Source: Hoylesella loescheii | GTDB taxonomy: Bacteria > Bacteroidota > Bacteroidia > Bacteroidales > Bacteroidaceae | Length of the DNA: 64,000 nt | Assembly: GCA_021531755.1 (NCBI GenBank) | Contig: JADYUK010000017.1 | Span: forward strand, 1-64,000 | Direction: 5' to 3' | Shown here: in pieces, positions 26,599 to 34,137 of the stretch | Numbering within the stretch: position 1 is the stretch's first letter | How the letters are laid out: each line of letters begins with the position of its first letter | Program-made: the position numbers and the translations under genes | The notes under the pieces: generated by a model | Databases searched by the model: none | What the model saw: only the letters and a program-made list of their open reading frames with translations | What the model was told of the DNA's origin: nothing

Positions 26599-26698
26599 CG
26601 CGGCATATAAGGCAGACGCACACATGATGTCATGATTCCCCCCGCTCTATGATGGGAGTCATAAAGACACTATGTGTGCGTCTGTCTTGCATGCCGCG
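26599..26698. terminator. 100-nt nested inverted repeat, bidirectional terminator
   Basis: CGCGGCAT (26599-26606) pairs with ATGCCGCG (26691-26698), then GCAGACGCACACA with TGTGTGCGTCTGT, then ATGATTCCC with GGGAGTCAT in the centre. It separates the rightward DUF4270 operon from the leftward trp operon and probably ends both. The word TGTGTGCGTCTGT recurs outside the hairpin at 26703-26715. Confidence 0.75.
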
Positions 26699-26723
26699 AT
26701 TGTGTGCGTCTGTATAGCGACGG

Positions 26724-27287
26724 TTATAGCTCCAGCCAGTTCTTCACTATCTGCCTTCCCTCGGGGGTCAGCACGCTCTCTGGGTGGAACTGTATGCCGT
26801 GGATGTCATAATGACGATGGCGGAGAGCCATGATATAACCGTCGTCGGACATCGCTGTCACCTCAAGACACTCTGGCAACGACGTGCTGTCGACAACCCA
26901 TGAATGGTAACGTCCCATGATGATACGCTTCGGCATGCCGCGGAAAATGGGGTCATTGCCATACTGTGTACCCTCTGTTGCAACACCATGGTAGACCGTG
27001 GAGAGGTTTGTCAGGCGCGCGCCGAACACCTCACCGATGGCCTGATGGCCAAGACAGACACCAAGCATCGGCTTACGGCCACGGTATGTGCGTATGACAT
27101 CGAGAAGAAGGCCGGCCTCCGACGGGATGCCAGGGCCGGGAGAGAGGATTATCTTGTCATACTGCTCTATCTCGTTGAGAAGGAACTTGTCGTTGCGGAA
27201 TACTGTCACGTCGGCACCAAGCTCCTTTACAAGGTGGCTCAGATTGTATGTGAACGAGTCATAATTGTCTATGATTACTATCTTCAT
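26724..27287 (-). CDS. trpG: anthranilate synthase glutamine amidotransferase subunit
   Basis: TrpG supplies ammonia from glutamine to TrpE for anthranilate synthesis. The 187-residue class-I amidotransferase shows DNYDSFTYNL at the N terminus, the nucleophile Cys78 in LGVCLGHQAIGE, and His168/Glu170 in IQFHPESVL. It is the last gene of the operon, 110 bp after trpE. Such subunits can also serve aminodeoxychorismate synthase; the trp context argues for TrpG here, possibly shared. Confidence 0.93.
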   Translation of the reverse strand: MKIVIIDNYDSFTYNLSHLVKELGADVTVFRNDKFLLNEIEQYDKIILSPGPGIPSEAGLLLDVIRTYRGRKPMLGVCLGHQAIGEVFGARLTNLSTVYHGVATEGTQYGNDPIFRGMPKRIIMGRYHSWVVDSTSLPECLEVTAMSDDGYIMALRHRHYDIHGIQFHPESVLTPEGRQIVKNWLEL

Positions 27288-27397
27288 GATTCAGTTCTTT
27301 TTTCTTTTGTCTTGTCTTTATCACTATGGGCGGCTTACGGGGCAGCCACAAGAGGGAATGCTGCCCTCTGGCCTCATGCCATAGTGTTCCTTGCATA

Positions 27398-28783
27398 TCA
27401 CATCTTCTCGGCCATGATTATGGCACGGCGCAGGGCGCTAAGCTTGTTGTTCACCTCCTGCAGCTCATACTCCTCGTCGCTCTTTGCCACTATGCCACCA
27501 CCAGCCTGGAACCACAGCTCGTTGTTGCGGCTTACAAAGGTACGTATGGTTATGGCCTGGTTCAACGAGCGGTTGAATCCTATGAAGCCTATGCAGCCAC
27601 CATAAGCGCCACGGTTGTGTGGCTCATACTCCGATATAAGCTGCATCGCCCTAACCTTCGGGGCGCCAGACAGTGTGCCTGCTGGGAATGTGTCGATGAA
27701 AGCCTTTATAGGGTCGGCGTTGTCGTCGAGAGTGCCGCTGACACGTGATACAAGGTGGATGACGTGTGAGTAATACTGCATGTCCTTGTAGAAATCAACA
27801 TGGACATCGTGGCAGTTGCGGGAGAGGTCATTGCGAGCAAGGTCGACAAGCATCACGTGCTCGGCATTCTCCTTGGCGTCATTGCGCAGATACTCAGCAT
27901 TCTTGCGGTCCTGCTCGGCATCGCCTGTACGGCGTGTCGTGCCGGCTATAGGGTCTATATACGCATGCCGGCCCTCTATGCGGCAGTGAGTCTCCGGGCT
28001 CGACCCGAAGATGCGGAATCCGCCAAAGTCGAAGTAGAAGAGATAGGGCGACGGATTGATACTGCGCAGGGCACGGTACAGCTTGAAGTCATCACCCTCG
28101 TAATGCTGGACAAAACGGCGCGAGAGCACTATCTGGAAGACATCGCCGCGGAGACAGTGGCGTATGCCACGCCGGATATTCTCCTTGTGCTCCTCGTCTG
28201 TAAGGGGAGATGTGGTGTCGCCGATGGGATGGAAATCGTATGGCTTGACATTCGTGCGGTTCATCTGGATCATGATATCCTCAACATCGCGGTCTGAGCC
28301 AAGGGATACAATCGTGAGGCTGTTGTTGAAATGGTCGAAGACGATTATGTCACGATAGAAGATGTATATCATATCGGGAGCGTCATTCTTCTCGAGCTTG
28401 GTGTCCTTGACAGCAATATCCTCAAAATATCTGACGGCATTGAACGATGTGTAACCGAATAGTCCGCAGTAGGCTGAGGCTTCACCCTCAATGGTGAACT
28501 CTGAGAGGAATTCGTTGATGGCATTGTCTGCACGGTAGAAGCTGTTCACCTCATGACGTGTCGTGGTGCCGTCAGGATAACGGCTGATGGCATAGCCGTG
28601 GCTGATGCTGACACTCGCGATAGGGTTGATGGCGATGAATGAGCGGGAGTTGTTCGCATCATGATAGTCTGAGCTCTCCATAAGGGCCGACTGGGGGCAT
28701 GTGTCGCGCAGACGCATATATACACTCACCGGAGTGTACATGTCGGCGAGTATGGTCTTGGTGTGGGTGGTATATTTGAACAT
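27398..28783 (-). CDS. trpE: anthranilate synthase component I
   Basis: TrpE converts chorismate and ammonia to anthranilate, the committed step. The 461-residue protein shows the chorismate-binding core: FGSSPETHCRIEGRHAYIDP, IAGTTRRTG, HVMLVDLARNDLSR, and at the C terminus TFPAGTLSGAPKVRAMQLI and GAYGGCIGF. The N-terminal Trp-binding LLES-type motif is replaced by ALMESSDYH, which still supplies the Glu-Ser pair used for feedback inhibition. ATG at 28783 is used; an upstream in-frame Met overlaps trpB and is not family-like. It starts 47 bp after trpB. Confidence 0.95.
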   Translation of the reverse strand: MFKYTTHTKTILADMYTPVSVYMRLRDTCPQSALMESSDYHDANNSRSFIAINPIASVSISHGYAISRYPDGTTTRHEVNSFYRADNAINEFLSEFTIEGEASAYCGLFGYTSFNAVRYFEDIAVKDTKLEKNDAPDMIYIFYRDIIVFDHFNNSLTIVSLGSDRDVEDIMIQMNRTNVKPYDFHPIGDTTSPLTDEEHKENIRRGIRHCLRGDVFQIVLSRRFVQHYEGDDFKLYRALRSINPSPYLFYFDFGGFRIFGSSPETHCRIEGRHAYIDPIAGTTRRTGDAEQDRKNAEYLRNDAKENAEHVMLVDLARNDLSRNCHDVHVDFYKDMQYYSHVIHLVSRVSGTLDDNADPIKAFIDTFPAGTLSGAPKVRAMQLISEYEPHNRGAYGGCIGFIGFNRSLNQAITIRTFVSRNNELWFQAGGGIVAKSDEEYELQEVNNKLSALRRAIIMAEKM

Positions 28784-28830
28784 CTTGATGTTTTTTTGTG
28801 TGAAGAACATGTTACATGAAGGCTGGCAGA

Positions 28831-30030
28831 CTATTCCATGCAGCATTCCTTGTGAGAGAGGTATGTGTCAAGGTCCTTGTCTCCACGGCCCGATACCGTG
28901 AGGACGACAATGTCGTCAGGCTTGAACTGGCCGCTAACTTTCGGCAGCAGTGCGAGGGCATGGGCTGACTCAAGGGCTGGGATGATGCCCTCAAGGCGGG
29001 TCAGCTCGAAAGCGGCGCGCAGTGCCTCGTCATCATTCGCTGGCAATACCTGCGCACGCCCTGTCTCATAAAGGTTGCAGTGGAGAGGTCCCGCCCCAGG
29101 ATAGTCAAGACCAGCTGATATGGAGTATGGCTCGATAATCTGTCCGTCAGGAGTCTGGAGCACCTTGATGCGTGAGCCGTGGAGAATGCCTGTCGTCCCT
29201 ACCTGCATCGAGGCGGCTGTCATGTCTGTGCCTACACCCATACCGCCTGCCTCGCCAAGGATTATGCCGACACGGTCGTCATTAAGGTAATGGTAGATAG
29301 TGCCGGCGGCGTTGGAGCCTCCACCGATGCATGCCATGAGATAGTCTGGATAGTCACGCCCTGTCTTCTCGAGCAGCTGCCACTTTATCTCCTCGGATAT
29401 GACACTCTGCAGGCGGGCAACCATCTCAGGGTATGGATGGGGGCCTACAGTGGAGCCTATGATATAGAATGTGTCAGAAGGATGGCAACACCAGTCGCGT
29501 ATGGCCTCGTTCGTGGCGTCCTTGAGAGTCTTGTTGCCACTCTCAACGGGAGTCACTGTGGCTCCTAACATCTTCATGCGCTCCACGTTGACATGCTGGC
29601 GCTCCACATCGAGCGCGCCCATGTATACCGTACACGGCATGTTCATCAGTGCGCATGCCGTGGCTGTGGCCACACCATGCTGGCCGGCACCCGTCTCGGC
29701 TATGATGCGGGTCTTGCCCATACGGCGCGCAAGGAGTATCTGCCCGAGGGCGTTGTTTATCTTGTGGGCGCCCGTATGGTTGAGATCCTCACGCTTGAGA
29801 TACAGACGGCATCCATAACGCTCGGACATGCGGCGGGCATAATATAACGGTGAGGGACGGCCGACATAGTCCTTGAGGAGAGAATGATACTCTGACTTGA
29901 AACTCTCACTGTCGAGAATCTCCTCATATGCATTCTTCAGATTCTCTACGGTCTTATATAATATCTCAGGGATATAGGCTCCGCCATAATTGCCATAGAA
30001 ACCCATATCGTTGACTGTGTATTTGCTCAT
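28831..30030 (-). CDS. trpB: tryptophan synthase beta subunit
   Basis: TrpB condenses indole with serine to tryptophan using PLP. The 399-residue product has the PLP lysine at about 90 in [14 protein letters not shown], the substrate loop [16 protein letters not shown], and the phosphate-binding GGGSNAAGT. It begins [18 protein letters not shown], usual for the family. It is separated from the upstream trpA by about 220 bp, more than other gaps in the operon, with an A/T-poor spacer in which I see no promoter consensus. Confidence 0.97.
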   Translation of the reverse strand: MSKYTVNDMGFYGNYGGAYIPEILYKTVENLKNAYEEILDSESFKSEYHSLLKDYVGRPSPLYYARRMSERYGCRLYLKREDLNHTGAHKINNALGQILLARRMGKTRIIAETGAGQHGVATATACALMNMPCTVYMGALDVERQHVNVERMKMLGATVTPVESGNKTLKDATNEAIRDWCCHPSDTFYIIGSTVGPHPYPEMVARLQSVISEEIKWQLLEKTGRDYPDYLMACIGGGSNAAGTIYHYLNDDRVGIILGEAGGMGVGTDMTAASMQVGTTGILHGSRIKVLQTPDGQIIEPYSISAGLDYPGAGPLHCNLYETGRAQVLPANDDEALRAAFELTRLEGIIPALESAHALALLPKVSGQFKPDDIVVLTVSGRGDKDLDTYLSHKECCME

Positions 30031-30249
30031 AAATATGAATTGTGATTTGTGTTGTATGGTGGCTCAGGGGGCTTTCCACCAATAATGGTTATGTTGATGC
30101 TGCTCCACATGTTGTGGGGGAAAACCGCGTGGGCGGCGCTTCATGGCTGTGGCCACTTGTGCCCTTGGCGTGATGTGTGGCTCACATATATGACATGCTG
30201 CTAAGCATGTGGGGGAGTTGATGAGGCGGGGGAATGTGTGTCTGCCGCA

Positions 30250-31029
30250 TCAGCTGCGTAGTGCCTCAAAGAGATTGTCGAGTGCCTTGTCGGCATCACC
30301 GCCACTTTCTGACAGAAGCTGGACGAACTTGCTGCCGATGATAGCGCCAGCGGCATTCTGCTGGGACGACTCGAGTGTCTGCTTGTTGCTTATGCCGAAG
30401 CCTATCATCCTCGGGTTGGTGAGCTCCATTGAGTTTATGCGCTGGAAATATTCCTGCTTCGCCTCGTCAAACGAACGCTGCGCACCTGTGACACTCGCCG
30501 AGCTGACCATATAGATGAAACCATCTGTGTGCTGGTCGATGAAACGTATGCGCTCCTCGCTCGTCTCTGGAGTGATAAGCATTATGATGCGTATGTCGTA
30601 TTTGTCTGCTATGGGCTTGATGTCCTCCATATAGTCACGGAAAGGGAGATCGGGGATGATAGCACCCGATACGCCACACTCTACACACGACTGGCAGAAA
30701 CGCTCTATGCCATACTGCATGATGACATTGAGATAACCCATGAGGACCAATGGCACCTCAACATCTTCCTTTATCTCTCTCAGCTGGGAGAAGAGACGGG
30801 ATAATGTCATGCCATTATGAAGGGCTGTCGTGGCAGCCTGCTGTATGACAGGGCCATCGGCCATAGGGTCAGAGAATGGTATGCCGACTTCTATCATGTC
30901 GATACCATGACGCTGCATTGACATTATCACATCGCCTGTGCCTTCAAGGGTGGGACACCCCGCACAGAAATATAGTGAGAGCAGTTTGCGGTCCCTGTTT
31001 TCACTGAAGAGTCTGTTTATCTTGTTCAT
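30250..31029 (-). CDS. trpA: tryptophan synthase alpha subunit
   Basis: TrpA cleaves indole-3-glycerol phosphate to indole, which is channelled to TrpB. The 259-residue TIM barrel has the catalytic Glu47 in DMIEVGIPFSDP and Asp58 in MADGPVIQ, and the phosphate-binding GFGISNKQT. ATG at 31029 (MNKINRLF) fits the family; an upstream Met overlaps trpF. Its start is about 40 bp after the trpF stop. Confidence 0.96.
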   Translation of the reverse strand: MNKINRLFSENRDRKLLSLYFCAGCPTLEGTGDVIMSMQRHGIDMIEVGIPFSDPMADGPVIQQAATTALHNGMTLSRLFSQLREIKEDVEVPLVLMGYLNVIMQYGIERFCQSCVECGVSGAIIPDLPFRDYMEDIKPIADKYDIRIIMLITPETSEERIRFIDQHTDGFIYMVSSASVTGAQRSFDEAKQEYFQRINSMELTNPRMIGFGISNKQTLESSQQNAAGAIIGSKFVQLLSESGGDADKALDNLFEALRS

Positions 31030-31067
31030 TGTGTTGGTCTTTTTGTTGCTTGCTGATGGTGGTGACA

Positions 31068-31760
31068 TCAAATGGAATGAGGGTGGGAGCTGCGGAGAAT
31101 GTCAATAAACGCCTTGACCTTCTGGACATCCTTCACGCCCGGCTCTGTCTCAAACTTGGAGTTGATGTCTACCCCGGACATCATGGGGTGGGATATGGAC
31201 TTGATGCTCTCGGCATCGTCAGGGCCAATGCCTCCAGAGAGAAGGAATGGTATGTCACCGTCGTATTCATATAAAATATTCCAGTCAAACTTGCTGCCCG
31301 ACCCTCCGTGCTGCTGACACTTTGTGTCAAAAAGAAGAAGGTCTGCATGGCCTCTGTACTCACGCCATCGTTTGACATCGTCTGCCTCACGGATACTGAG
31401 AGCCTTGATAATCTTTATTTCTCTCACTATGTCCGGGACAAGGGTGCGACGGAGGTTTTCTATATATACCGGGCTCTCATCGCCATGAAGCTGGATGCAC
31501 GAGAGATTGCTGTCGTAAACCCTCGTGATGATTGTCTGTGGCATCTCGTTGACAAAGACACCGACACGCAGTGGACCTCCCGATGTCTTCTCTATTTCTT
31601 CCAGGGGGCTGGTGTTGGGTATTGTGCCAGAATAGGATGGTATCTGGCTTACGTATCTCTTGCTCTCAGGCCAGAAGATGAATCCTGTCATGTCGACATC
31701 CAAAGCTGAGATATCTCTAATATTTTCCGGCTCACGTAAGCCGCAGACTTTTATAATCAT
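31068..31760 (-). CDS. trpF: phosphoribosylanthranilate isomerase
   Basis: TrpF performs the Amadori rearrangement of phosphoribosylanthranilate. The 230-residue barrel has the catalytic Cys in MIIKVCGLREPENI, GFIFWPESKRYV, the catalytic-Asp strand LLFDTKCQQHGGSG, FLLSGGIGPDDA and a GVDINSKFET phosphate loop. I set the start at the ATG at 31760, because the 34-residue upstream extension is unlike the family. Confidence 0.95.
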   Translation of the reverse strand: MIIKVCGLREPENIRDISALDVDMTGFIFWPESKRYVSQIPSYSGTIPNTSPLEEIEKTSGGPLRVGVFVNEMPQTIITRVYDSNLSCIQLHGDESPVYIENLRRTLVPDIVREIKIIKALSIREADDVKRWREYRGHADLLLFDTKCQQHGGSGSKFDWNILYEYDGDIPFLLSGGIGPDDAESIKSISHPMMSGVDINSKFETEPGVKDVQKVKAFIDILRSSHPHSI

Positions 31761-31890
31761 ATGATTTACTGGAGTTGTCGTTGTTTGTTCGCTCTTCTTG
31801 TTATGTTTGTGGCGTCCGTCATAATTCGGACAGGCCTCTGCGGGGCAGGCTTCTTGCTTCATGCCTTGGCCATCACAGCCTTGCAGCCTC

Positions 31891-32697
31891 TCACACCCTG
31901 ATGCAGCGTATGAAATCGGACAGAGCGCATCCAGGGTCAGGAGTCCTCATGAAATGCTCTCCGATGAGAAATCCGCGATAGCCCGCATCTCTCAGCGACC
32001 TCACTGTCTCAGGCGATGATATGCCGCTCTCGCTGACTTTGCACGAGTCTTCAGGCAGGAGTCCGGCCATGCGGTAAGAGTTGTCGACAGAGGTTATGAA
32101 CGTCCCGAGATTGCGATTGTTTATGCCGTACATGTCAGGCTCAAGGGCTGCATAGTCCAACTCCTGCTCGCTGTGCATCTCGAGCAGTACCTCCATCTGT
32201 AGCTCATGGGCACGGGAGAGGAGAGCCTTGCATTCGGTGACAGAGAGGTCGGCGGCAATGAGGAGCACTGCCGAGGCACCGCAGGCACGAGCCTCAAACA
32301 ACTGGTACTCGTCGATAACGAAATTCTTGTAAAGGACAGGCAATGTCACACCTGCCTCTCTGGCTGTACGGATGAAACTGTCCCTGCCACCGAAATATTT
32401 CTCGTCAGTCAGTATGCTTATAGCTGCCGCTCCGTTCTGCTGGTAGGAGAGGGGTATCTTCTCTGCCTCTCCATCCTCCTTTATCCAGCCCTTCGATGGC
32501 GAGCGGCGTTTGAACTCGGCTATTATGCCGCTCTCGCTACTCAGGAGCGAAGCCCTCATAGAAGGTTGTGGCTTACCTTCATCCATTATCTCCTCGACAA
32601 TACGGTAGAGGGCTGAAGGCTTGACCGCAGCCTTATGCTGCTCTATTTCTATACGTTTGTATGCTACAATCTCTTCAAGGATATCTGCCATAGTCAT
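31891..32697 (-). CDS. trpC: indole-3-glycerol phosphate synthase
   Basis: TrpC closes the indole ring by decarboxylation. The 268-residue protein shows IIAEFKRRSPSKGWI with the catalytic Lys and substrate-binding Ser-Pro-Ser, VLYKNFVIDEYQLFEARACG, and NNRNLGTF plus SESGI near the C terminus. It is a single-function TrpC, not fused to TrpF, which is its neighbour about 130 bp downstream. Confidence 0.96.
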   Translation of the reverse strand: MTMADILEEIVAYKRIEIEQHKAAVKPSALYRIVEEIMDEGKPQPSMRASLLSSESGIIAEFKRRSPSKGWIKEDGEAEKIPLSYQQNGAAAISILTDEKYFGGRDSFIRTAREAGVTLPVLYKNFVIDEYQLFEARACGASAVLLIAADLSVTECKALLSRAHELQMEVLLEMHSEQELDYAALEPDMYGINNRNLGTFITSVDNSYRMAGLLPEDSCKVSESGISSPETVRSLRDAGYRGFLIGEHFMRTPDPGCALSDFIRCIRV

Positions 32698-32817
32698 TTC
32701 CTTCTCTTACATTCATGATAGAACCATATTATACACCGATAATGTGTCGTCCGTACCACCCGTTCATGCCGCTCTGAGGCGATAGAAGGCATGGGTTATA
32801 GGGCGGGATGGGGTGTC

Positions 32818-33822
32818 TCAGCTGTTTATCTCGATAAACTTCTTCAATGTCTCTTCTGCTCTGCCGCTCTCTAACGATTCGCGTGCTATTGCTATGCACT
32901 CGTCGATACTCTTCTTGCCCCTCTCCATAACCTGTATGGCAAAGGCAGCGTTAGTGATGACAACATTCTTCTGGCTCTCTGTCGCAGTGTTAGCAAGTAC
33001 AGAGTCGAATATCCTCATGGCGTCCTCCTTCGTCTCGCCTCCCATCAATTCAGATGCCTGTGTCTGCTGCATGCCGATATCTGCTGGAGAGAATATCCTC
33101 TCATAATCGTTTGTCGTTATCTTGAAGTTTCCTGTCAGCGATATCTCGTCGTAGCCCTCAATGGAGTTCTCTATAGCATAGTCGATGCCAATCTTTCTGT
33201 ATACATTGTTGTACAGGCGCATCTGGTCGAGGTTGGCGACACCGAGGAGCTGACATTTAGGCTGTGAGGGGTTGACTATCGGGCCAAGGAGATTGAAGAC
33301 TGTGGGGAATCCGATGAAACGCCGTATAGGAGCCACAAACTTCATCGCTCTCGCAAAGAGAGGGGCGTGGAGATATACCATGCCCGTACGCTCCAACGAG
33401 CGGTTCAGCTTGTCTATATCGTTAGTGAACTTCACCCCATGGCCTTCAATGACATTGCTGGCACCTGATACGGATGTCGCTGCGACATTGCCATGCTTTG
33501 CGACCTTATATCCTGCACCCGCAACAACGAAACATGCGCAGGTAGATATGTTAAAGGTGTTCTTGCCGTCGCCACCAGTACCGACGATGTCTATGTAGCG
33601 CTCTGAGTCAAGGATGGCTGGCACTCCTGTCTCAAGTATACCATCGCGGAATCCTAACAGCTCCTCGACTGTGATTCCTCTCATCTGGAAACATGTCAGA
33701 AGGGCGGCTATCTGGACATCGGGAATCTCCCCGCGTGTTATGGCGAAAAGAATGTTGCGCATCTCCTCACGTGACAGAATCTCATGATTCAGCACGCGTT
33801 CCAGAATCTGTTTCATATTCAT
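32818..33822 (-). CDS. trpD: anthranilate phosphoribosyltransferase
   Basis: TrpD attaches phosphoribosyl from PRPP to anthranilate. The 334-residue protein has the PRPP loop IVGTGGDGKNTFNIST, the metal/substrate segment KHGNVAATSVSGASNVIEG and the conserved FNLLGPIVNPSQPKCQLLGV in pieces. It is the first structural gene of the operon, downstream of the leader/attenuator, and is not fused to trpG. Confidence 0.96.
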   Translation of the reverse strand: MNMKQILERVLNHEILSREEMRNILFAITRGEIPDVQIAALLTCFQMRGITVEELLGFRDGILETGVPAILDSERYIDIVGTGGDGKNTFNISTCACFVVAGAGYKVAKHGNVAATSVSGASNVIEGHGVKFTNDIDKLNRSLERTGMVYLHAPLFARAMKFVAPIRRFIGFPTVFNLLGPIVNPSQPKCQLLGVANLDQMRLYNNVYRKIGIDYAIENSIEGYDEISLTGNFKITTNDYERIFSPADIGMQQTQASELMGGETKEDAMRIFDSVLANTATESQKNVVITNAAFAIQVMERGKKSIDECIAIARESLESGRAEETLKKFIEINS

Positions 33823-33902
33823 GGCTTTTCTGTTTTTCTCGTGTTGTTATATGTTGTTGATGGCATTGCCAGCTGGTAGTATGGGGATGTTAGCCGGCAG
33901 AT

Positions 33903-33944
33903 AAGAGAAAAGGCCTGTCGTGACTGCGACAGGCCTTTTCTCTT
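33903..33944 (-). terminator. trp attenuator terminator hairpin
   Basis: A perfect 18-bp stem (33903-33920 with 33927-33944, 6-nt loop) whose lower part is A/T rich, so that the RNA ends in a CCUUUUCUCUU-type tract. It stands between the trp promoter and trpD, 81 bp before the trpD start. Because all transcripts from 34090 must cross it, it acts as an attenuator if a mechanism can disrupt it. A competing 8-bp pairing exists: TGTCGTGA at 33916-33923 (loop and one arm) is complementary to TCACGACA at 33990-33997, the end of the leader-peptide gene. Confidence 0.85.
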
Positions 33945-33951
33945 TGGAATC

Positions 33952-33976
33952 ATGTATATCTCTTGTCTATATACAT
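33952..33976 (-). other. leader hairpin between leader peptide and terminator
   Basis: ATGTATAT (33952-33959) pairs with ATATACAT (33969-33976), 9-nt loop. It lies inside the span closed by the proposed antiterminator and would bring its two sides together. Confidence 0.55.
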
Positions 33977-33989
33977 ACGGCTTACCGGC

Positions 33990-34049
33990 TCACGACATAT
34001 AATATCTTGAGAGACGCCACCACCAGTATGTAGACACGTTGATTGACAT
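33990..34049 (-). CDS. trpL: trp leader peptide with three consecutive Trp codons
   Basis: ATG at 34049 opens a 19-codon frame, MSINVSTYWWWRLSRYYMS, ending in TGA at 33990-33992. Three TGG codons in a row occupy 34017-34025. It lies about 40 nt after the predicted trp promoter and ahead of the terminator hairpin at 33903-33944. Tandem Trp codons in a tiny leader gene are the hallmark of transcription attenuation by ribosome stalling. If ribosomes stall at the Trp codons, TGTCGTGA at the end of the frame is free to pair with the terminator loop and arm (33916-33923), keeping transcription going; if they reach the stop codon they cover it and the terminator forms. The peptide itself is expected to have no other function. 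Confidence 0.85.
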   Translation of the reverse strand: MSINVSTYWWWRLSRYYMS

Positions 34050-34089
34050 TCTGAAACTATATTAATGGTTTATTGTCTTGTTTTCGATG

Positions 34090-34121
34090 CAAAATTACTG
34101 ATTTAATTTTAATCCTCCAAA
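34090..34121 (-). promoter_or_regulatory. trp operon promoter
   Basis: Minus-strand TTTG (complement of 34118-34121), 20 nt, TAATTTTG (complement of 34090-34097): a full Bacteroidetes consensus promoter. It lies just past the stop of the kinase gene and about 40 nt before the trpL start. Confidence 0.82.
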
Positions 34122-34137
34122 TTTTCGGGGTATTTTC

